Of a DNA stretch of 49,755 bases, positions 45,437 through 49,755 are shown piece by piece. The position numbers and the translations under genes are program-made. Under the pieces are notes generated by a model. It was not told where the DNA came from. It did not search any database and saw nothing but the letters and a program-made list of their open reading frames with translations. Location: positions 1 through 49,755 of the forward strand of contig JAFGVE010000010.1 of assembly GCA_016938175.1 (NCBI GenBank), given 5' to 3'. The stretch's first letter is position 1, and each line of letters opens with the position of its first letter. The DNA comes from Campylobacterales bacterium. Its GTDB lineage: Bacteria; Campylobacterota; Campylobacteria; Campylobacterales; Sulfurimonadaceae.

Positions 45437-45760
45437 TTACTCTTCTTTTTTAAAAAAACTGTATGCTAAAAAGCCTATACCAAAGAGCATCATAAATATT
45501 GTGAGATACTTTAACTGATCTGCTTTGGTAGCTTGAAGTTTTTCTAAAAACTTTGAAGAGTTATTCTGTTGTGATGTACTTGTTGAGCTACTGCTTCCTG
45601 CTACCTTAGCCTCCATTCTTGCTACATTCATAGCAGCAAGTTCATTTGCACTCACTCCCTCTTTTGGTGTTGCCCAAAAAAATGTCACAAATCCAACTAA
45701 TAACAAAAAAGCACCTAAAACGCGTAAAATAACCTTTTTATGTGTCAAAAAAAATTCCAA
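45437..45760 (-). CDS. small hypothetical membrane protein
   Basis: A 107-residue protein with two hydrophobic helices (about residues 9-29 and 84-102) separated by a Ser/Gln/Asn-rich loop. No known family. Its stop codon abuts that of prfB. The basic N-terminus suggests both ends are cytoplasmic. The promoter must overlap the beginning of the bpt region on the other strand. Confidence 0.6.
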   Translation of the reverse strand: MEFFLTHKKVILRVLGAFLLLVGFVTFFWATPKEGVSANELAAMNVARMEAKVAGSSSSTSTSQQNNSSKFLEKLQATKADQLKYLTIFMMLFGIGFLAYSFFKKEE

Positions 45761-45808
45761 AACAACCCTTTTTACTATTTCTTAAGCAAATTATGTCAAA
45801 ATCCGAAT

Positions 45809-46525
45809 ATGAATATACTTAAAGAATTTTCTCTAAATGACAAGTGTTCTTATTTAAAAAATCTTGAACAAACAACTCACTATAAAGTAATAAATAATTG
45901 TAGTGCACTAGAGTGTCAAGAGTTAATAGAGAGAGGATATAGACGATTTGGGAAAATGTATTTTCGTCCAATATGTCCTGATTGTAATGAGTGCCAAAGT
46001 ATTAAAATTGATGTTGATAACTATAAATTTTCCAAGTCCGCCAGAAGAGTAATGCGTAAGGCAGAGCATATTACAAGTTATATTCAACAGCCTACAATTA
46101 CCAAAGAACATCTACAATTATTTGAAAAATACCATCTCTATATGAAAGATAAAAAAGGATGGGAACATAATAAAACCACAGCTGATCACTACTATAGCTC
46201 TTTTGTCCTTGGACATGAAAATTTTGGCTACGAAATTTTATATTATGACAATGAGCGACTTATAGCTGTTGATTTAATCGACATACTTGAAGATGGTATC
46301 TCTTCCATCTACTTTTATTATGATCCAGATTATGCTTACCTTTCACTAGGAAAGCTATCATTGTACAATCAAATACAGTATGCAAAAGAGACACAAAAAA
46401 AGTGGATATATCTAGGTTATTATGTAGCAGAGTGTCCATCACTTTCTTATAAAAAAGAGTATAAGCCCTACTTAACTCTTCAGGGTAGGCCTAAAGAAAC
46501 AGAAGAGTATATTTGGACTATTTAG
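45809..46525 (+). CDS. bpt: aminoacyl-tRNA:protein transferase (arginyl/leucyl, Bpt/Ate type)
   Basis: A 238-residue N-end-rule transferase that adds Leu or Arg from tRNA to proteins with acidic N-termini. N-terminal cysteine motif RFGKMYFRPICPDCNECQSIKI (metal or haem site), internal DLIDILEDGISSIYFYYDPDY, C-terminal WIYLGYYVAECPSLSYKKEY are typical. I chose ATG 45809 over a start at 45740, which would lie inside the neighbouring gene. Its end overlaps the next minus gene by 8 bases. Confidence 0.9.
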   Translation: MNILKEFSLNDKCSYLKNLEQTTHYKVINNCSALECQELIERGYRRFGKMYFRPICPDCNECQSIKIDVDNYKFSKSARRVMRKAEHITSYIQQPTITKEHLQLFEKYHLYMKDKKGWEHNKTTADHYYSSFVLGHENFGYEILYYDNERLIAVDLIDILEDGISSIYFYYDPDYAYLSLGKLSLYNQIQYAKETQKKWIYLGYYVAECPSLSYKKEYKPYLTLQGRPKETEEYIWTI

Positions 46526-47180
46526 TCAACTCTTTTTTCTGATTTTCTCTAATTTCGATTTTTTTTCGATTCACTTCTTCTTGAAGTCTCTCTTCGAGTC
46601 TTTTTTGTGCCTCTAAATCATTCTGCCGAATTCTTTTAATTTTTTCAGCCTCACGCTCTTTTTTTGACTTATATCTTGCTTGTGCAGCTTGTTTATTTTT
46701 TAATGCTGCATCTTCATCTAAATACGACTGTATAACACCCGACGTGTTTATATCATCAGCATGTTCAAAATAGTATTGAAGTATATCTTCTTTATTTTTC
46801 TCTGTATCTATCAAGCCACTGTTTACTAGTGTTGTAAAAAGAGTGGAATCTTCATTCTCAACTGCATTCTTATAGCTATTTTGAGCTTTTCTAATATAAA
46901 AATCATTCTTTTTTGAAAGCTCTCGAAGTGTAGAGAGATATTTTCCTTTTGACTCTATATCATCTCCACTCTCTATTGCAAAGCCCTGCTCTTTAGTTTC
47001 ATGTACCAAAGAAACATAGTTTTTAATCCCTAACTTATAATCTTTATATGCTTCTATATTTTGAAGCTTCTCAATGCTATCTACGTTATTATAAATAACA
47101 TCACCTAGTACAGCATAAACATTTGGATTTTTGGCATATAAAAGAGTTGTGAAAAAAGTAAAAATAATAATTTTATACAT
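46518..47180 (-). CDS. secreted hypothetical protein with charged coiled-coil tail
   Basis: A 220-residue protein with a signal peptide (YKIIIFTFFTTLLYA). The middle is helical and acidic; the last 60 residues are Lys/Glu/Arg-rich and helical (KKEREAEKIKRIRQNDLEAQ), predicted coiled coil. No family recognised. Cysteines are absent. It lies downstream of fusA, separated by 108 bases and a strong hairpin, so it probably has its own promoter in that gap. Confidence 0.6.
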   Translation of the reverse strand: MYKIIIFTFFTTLLYAKNPNVYAVLGDVIYNNVDSIEKLQNIEAYKDYKLGIKNYVSLVHETKEQGFAIESGDDIESKGKYLSTLRELSKKNDFYIRKAQNSYKNAVENEDSTLFTTLVNSGLIDTEKNKEDILQYYFEHADDINTSGVIQSYLDEDAALKNKQAAQARYKSKKEREAEKIKRIRQNDLEAQKRLEERLQEEVNRKKIEIRENQKKELTK

Positions 47181-47241
47181 GCAATAACCTATAATTTTTT
47201 TGTAATTATAACAAGTTTTTGATGCGAAAGAGAAAATGGAG

Positions 47242-47265
47242 ATGTACCTCTTAAAAGAGGTACAT
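47242..47265 (-). terminator. hairpin terminator after fusA
   Basis: An 11-bp perfect inverted repeat (47242-47252 and 47255-47265) with a very short centre, 24 bases past the fusA stop. In the minus direction it is followed by a short T-containing stretch but no long run, so termination strength is uncertain. Confidence 0.6.
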
Positions 47266-47288
47266 AAAAGTGTTACGTAAGGTCTGTA

Positions 47289-49376
47289 CTATCCGTTACG
47301 TTTTTTTTGAATTTCTTCAGAAATATTTCTTGGAACTTCTTCATAGTGATGGAATTCCATAGCATATGTTGCACGACCCTGAGTCGCAGAACGAAGGTCA
47401 GTTGAATAACCGAACATTTCAGAAAGTGGTACATAAGCATCAACAATTTTGTTTCCAGCTCTGTCACCCATGTTATTTACTTGACCACGACGACGGTTAA
47501 GGTCACCGATTACATCACCCATGAAGTCTTCCGGTACTTCAACTTCCACTTTCATCATTGGCTCAAGAATTGAAGGTTGTGCTTTACGACAAGCCTCTTT
47601 GAAACCCATAGATGCAGCAAGTTTAAACGCCATCTCATTCGAGTCAACATCGTGGTATGAACCATCAAAAAGTGTAACATCAACATCTTCCATTGGGTAT
47701 CCTGCAAGAACACCATTTTGCATAGCTTCCTCACACCCTTTTTGAACAGCTGGAATATACTCTTTTGGTACTGTACCACCCTTAATTTCATTGTGGAATA
47801 CAAAACCTGTATCTGGCTCACCCGGTTTAACAGTAAGGAATACGTGACCAAATTGTCCACGACCACCAGACTGTTTTGCATATTTATACTCTTGAGTAAC
47901 TTCAAGTTTAATTGATTCACGGTAAGAAACCTGTGGAGCACCAACTTCTGCTTCAACTTTAAACTCACGTTTCATACGGTCAACAAGAATTTCAAGGTGT
48001 AACTCACCCATACCAGAAATAATAGTTTGACCAGTCTCTTCATCAGTGTGTACACGGAAAGATGGATCTTCTGCAGCAAGTTTTCCAAGTGCAAGACCCA
48101 TTTTTTCCTGGTCAGCTTTTGTTTTTGGCTCAACAGCAACTGAGATAACTGGCTCTGGAAAGTCCATTCTCTCTAGTACAACTTTTTCACCATCAACAAG
48201 AGTATCACCTGTAGTTGTAGCTTTAAGACCAACAACTGCACCAATCTCACCAGCGTAAATCTCTTTAACTTCTTCACGTTTGATAGCATGCATTTTAACG
48301 ATACGACCAATTCTTTCTTTTTTATCTTTTGTTGTATTGTGAACAAATGAACCAGCTTCAAGTGAACCACGATATACACGAATAAATGTAAGTACACCAA
48401 CAAATGGGTCAGTCATAATTTTAAATGCTAGTGCAGCGAAATCACCATCATCAGATGATTCAACACTTACTTCTTTCTCTTCATCATCCATCATAGTACC
48501 ACGTATATTTGGTACTTCTGTAGGTGCTGGAAGGTATGCAACAACAGCATCAAGTAAAGTTTGAACACCTTTGTTTTTAAAAGCAGTACCTGCAGTCATT
48601 GGAACGATGTGCATAGCTATTGTTGCACGTTTAATTGCCTCAACAATCTCTTCTTCAGTAATCTCTTCACCTTCAAGAAACTTTTCCATTAACTCTTCGT
48701 TACCATCAACAGAAGAAATCTCTTCAATCATTTTTTCACGATACTCTTCTGCTTTATCTTGTAAGTCAGCTGGAATATCTTCAACATGATAGTTTGAACC
48801 CATTGCAGCATCTTGGTCCCAAACGATAGCTTTCATTTTAATGATGTCAACAACACCTTGAAAATTATCTTCAGCACCGATTGGTAATTGAATTGGAACT
48901 GGATTACCTTTTAAACGATCACGAATTTGACGTTCTACTTCATAAAAGTCTGCACCTGTTCTGTCCATTTTATTAACAAATACAATTGATGGAACTTTAT
49001 AACGGTTACGTTGTCTCCAAACAGTTTCAGACTGAGGCTGAACACCACCAACTGCACAGAAAACAGAAACAGCACCATCAAGAACACGCATTGAACGCTC
49101 AACTTCAATAGTAAAGTCAACGTGGCCCGGAGTATCAATGATATTGATTTGTTTACCTAACCACTCACAAGTCGTAGCAGCTGAAGTAATCGTAATACCA
49201 CGCTCTTGTTCTTGCTCCATCCAGTCCATTGTTGCAGCACCATCGTGAACCTCACCAATTTTGTGCTCAACACCAGTATAGAAAAGAATTCTTTCTGTAG
49301 TTGTCGTCTTACCTGCATCGATATGCGCAGCAATACCGATATTTCTTACATCTTTAAGTTTGTGACTTCTTGCCAT
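47289..49376 (-). CDS. fusA: translation elongation factor G
   Basis: A 695-residue GTPase that drives ribosomal translocation. G1 ([17 protein letters not shown]), G2 ([12 protein letters not shown]), G3 ([10 protein letters not shown]), G4 (VNKMDR) and the G5 region GTAFKNKG are all visible, as are domain IV motifs ([14 protein letters not shown]). Typical length. It lies downstream of rpsG in the str operon order, with two hairpins in the 127-base gap. Confidence 0.97.
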   Translation of the reverse strand: MARSHKLKDVRNIGIAAHIDAGKTTTTERILFYTGVEHKIGEVHDGAATMDWMEQEQERGITITSAATTCEWLGKQINIIDTPGHVDFTIEVERSMRVLDGAVSVFCAVGGVQPQSETVWRQRNRYKVPSIVFVNKMDRTGADFYEVERQIRDRLKGNPVPIQLPIGAEDNFQGVVDIIKMKAIVWDQDAAMGSNYHVEDIPADLQDKAEEYREKMIEEISSVDGNEELMEKFLEGEEITEEEIVEAIKRATIAMHIVPMTAGTAFKNKGVQTLLDAVVAYLPAPTEVPNIRGTMMDDEEKEVSVESSDDGDFAALAFKIMTDPFVGVLTFIRVYRGSLEAGSFVHNTTKDKKERIGRIVKMHAIKREEVKEIYAGEIGAVVGLKATTTGDTLVDGEKVVLERMDFPEPVISVAVEPKTKADQEKMGLALGKLAAEDPSFRVHTDEETGQTIISGMGELHLEILVDRMKREFKVEAEVGAPQVSYRESIKLEVTQEYKYAKQSGGRGQFGHVFLTVKPGEPDTGFVFHNEIKGGTVPKEYIPAVQKGCEEAMQNGVLAGYPMEDVDVTLFDGSYHDVDSNEMAFKLAASMGFKEACRKAQPSILEPMMKVEVEVPEDFMGDVIGDLNRRRGQVNNMGDRAGNKIVDAYVPLSEMFGYSTDLRSATQGRATYAMEFHHYEEVPRNISEEIQKKRNG

Positions 49377-49407
49377 TATTTGTACCTTATAAAATTAGTT
49401 GAGAGAT

Positions 49408-49450
49408 AACCTCTTTTGTAAATAAAGACTCTTTACTTACAAAAGAGGTT
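49408..49450 (-). promoter_or_regulatory. long hairpin before fusA
   Basis: Perfect 14-bp inverted repeat (49408-49421 and 49437-49450) with a 15-base loop, ending about 32 bases before the fusA start codon. No T-run follows in the minus direction, so it is not a simple terminator. It may control fusA translation or processing of the rpsG-fusA mRNA. Confidence 0.55.
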
Positions 49451-49461
49451 TATAGTATGAA

Positions 49462-49486
49462 AAGTGCTCTGTAAAACAGAGCACTT
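49462..49486 (-). terminator. terminator-like hairpin after rpsG
   Basis: Perfect 10-bp stem (49462-49471 and 49477-49486), 5-base loop, 17 bases after the rpsG stop. On the minus strand it is followed by a short TTTTC run (complement of 49458-49462), as expected for partial termination between rpsG and fusA. Confidence 0.65.
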
Positions 49487-49503
49487 CAAAGTAGATGAAA
49501 ATC

Positions 49504-49755
<252 letters not shown>

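Noticed and set aside
45740..45808. Upstream extension of bpt
   Set aside because: Overlaps the start of the divergent gene 45437-45760, has no ribosome site and is not part of the family N-terminus.
47521..49409. Several long plus-strand frames antisense to fusA and an alternate frame at 47555-47968
   Set aside because: Shadows caused by strong codon bias in fusA.

Overview
The window is a compact, AT-rich bacterial chromosome segment, almost certainly from the phylum Campylobacterota and most like the free-living, chemolithotrophic Sulfurimonas group. Evidence: a cytochrome bc1 operon whose cytochrome c1 carries two CXXCH haem sites; a DUF3373 outer-membrane protein; a pgbA-glcD pair beside a Csd3-type M23 peptidase, as in Helicobacter; a short ComEC; a sigma-54-type promoter before flgBC-fliE; frequent TATAAT boxes with weak -35 elements; and several TTG starts. 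I see no phage, insertion sequence, CRISPR array, tRNA or rRNA. This is mostly core chromosome with a few accessory-looking loci.

Layout. 1-2.2 kb: 5' end of rpsB with a long structured leader, then a DUF3373 outer-membrane protein. 2.2-6.6 kb: bcp/DUF420/dedA and the petABC respiratory operon. 6.8-8.8 kb: small enzymes (P-loop kinase-like protein, thioesterase, DUF815 ATPase). 8.8-11 kb: a TetR regulator divergent from a DsrE-like/HPP/flavin-binding operon, with a clear palindromic operator over the predicted transcription start. 11-18.1 kb: mnmG, a highly folded intergenic element, a Sel1 protein, ribE, recQ (no canonical start codon at its true N-terminus), mnmD, luxS and a CZB-like protein. 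18.2-20.5 kb: an unusual fusion of inactive-looking kinase domain, membrane helix, Sel1 repeats and cytochrome c. 20.6-23.9 kb: rsmG, small proteins, alr, agmatine deiminase. 24-29.5 kb: a TonB-dependent receptor with a CxxxM copper-type motif, a pentahaem lipoprotein, ispG and a secreted coiled-coil protein. 29.6-37.2 kb: dnaB, comEC, BrkB-type membrane protein, glcD, pgbA-like, csd3-like, NUDIX. 37.2-47.2 kb: priA, two pilin-like genes, flgB-flgC-fliE, ftsI, panC, prfB, bpt and two unknown membrane or secreted proteins. 47.3-49.8 kb: fusA and the 3' part of rpsG, separated by two strong hairpins.

How it fits together. The genes describe a respiring (bc1 complex, periplasmic cytochromes, TonB uptake), flagellated, quorum-signal-producing (LuxS) bacterium with Helicobacter-like cell-wall shaping functions. 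The most notable items are the pseudokinase-Sel1-cytochrome c protein and its mirror-image divergent promoter shared with the CZB-like gene, and the 139-nt element at 12892-13030 whose long stem pairs completely only as plus-strand RNA because all four non-Watson-Crick positions are G-U. The TetR/DsrE/HPP/flavin operon and the structured rpsB leader are also worth following. All functional assignments come from reading motifs by eye; no database search was run.
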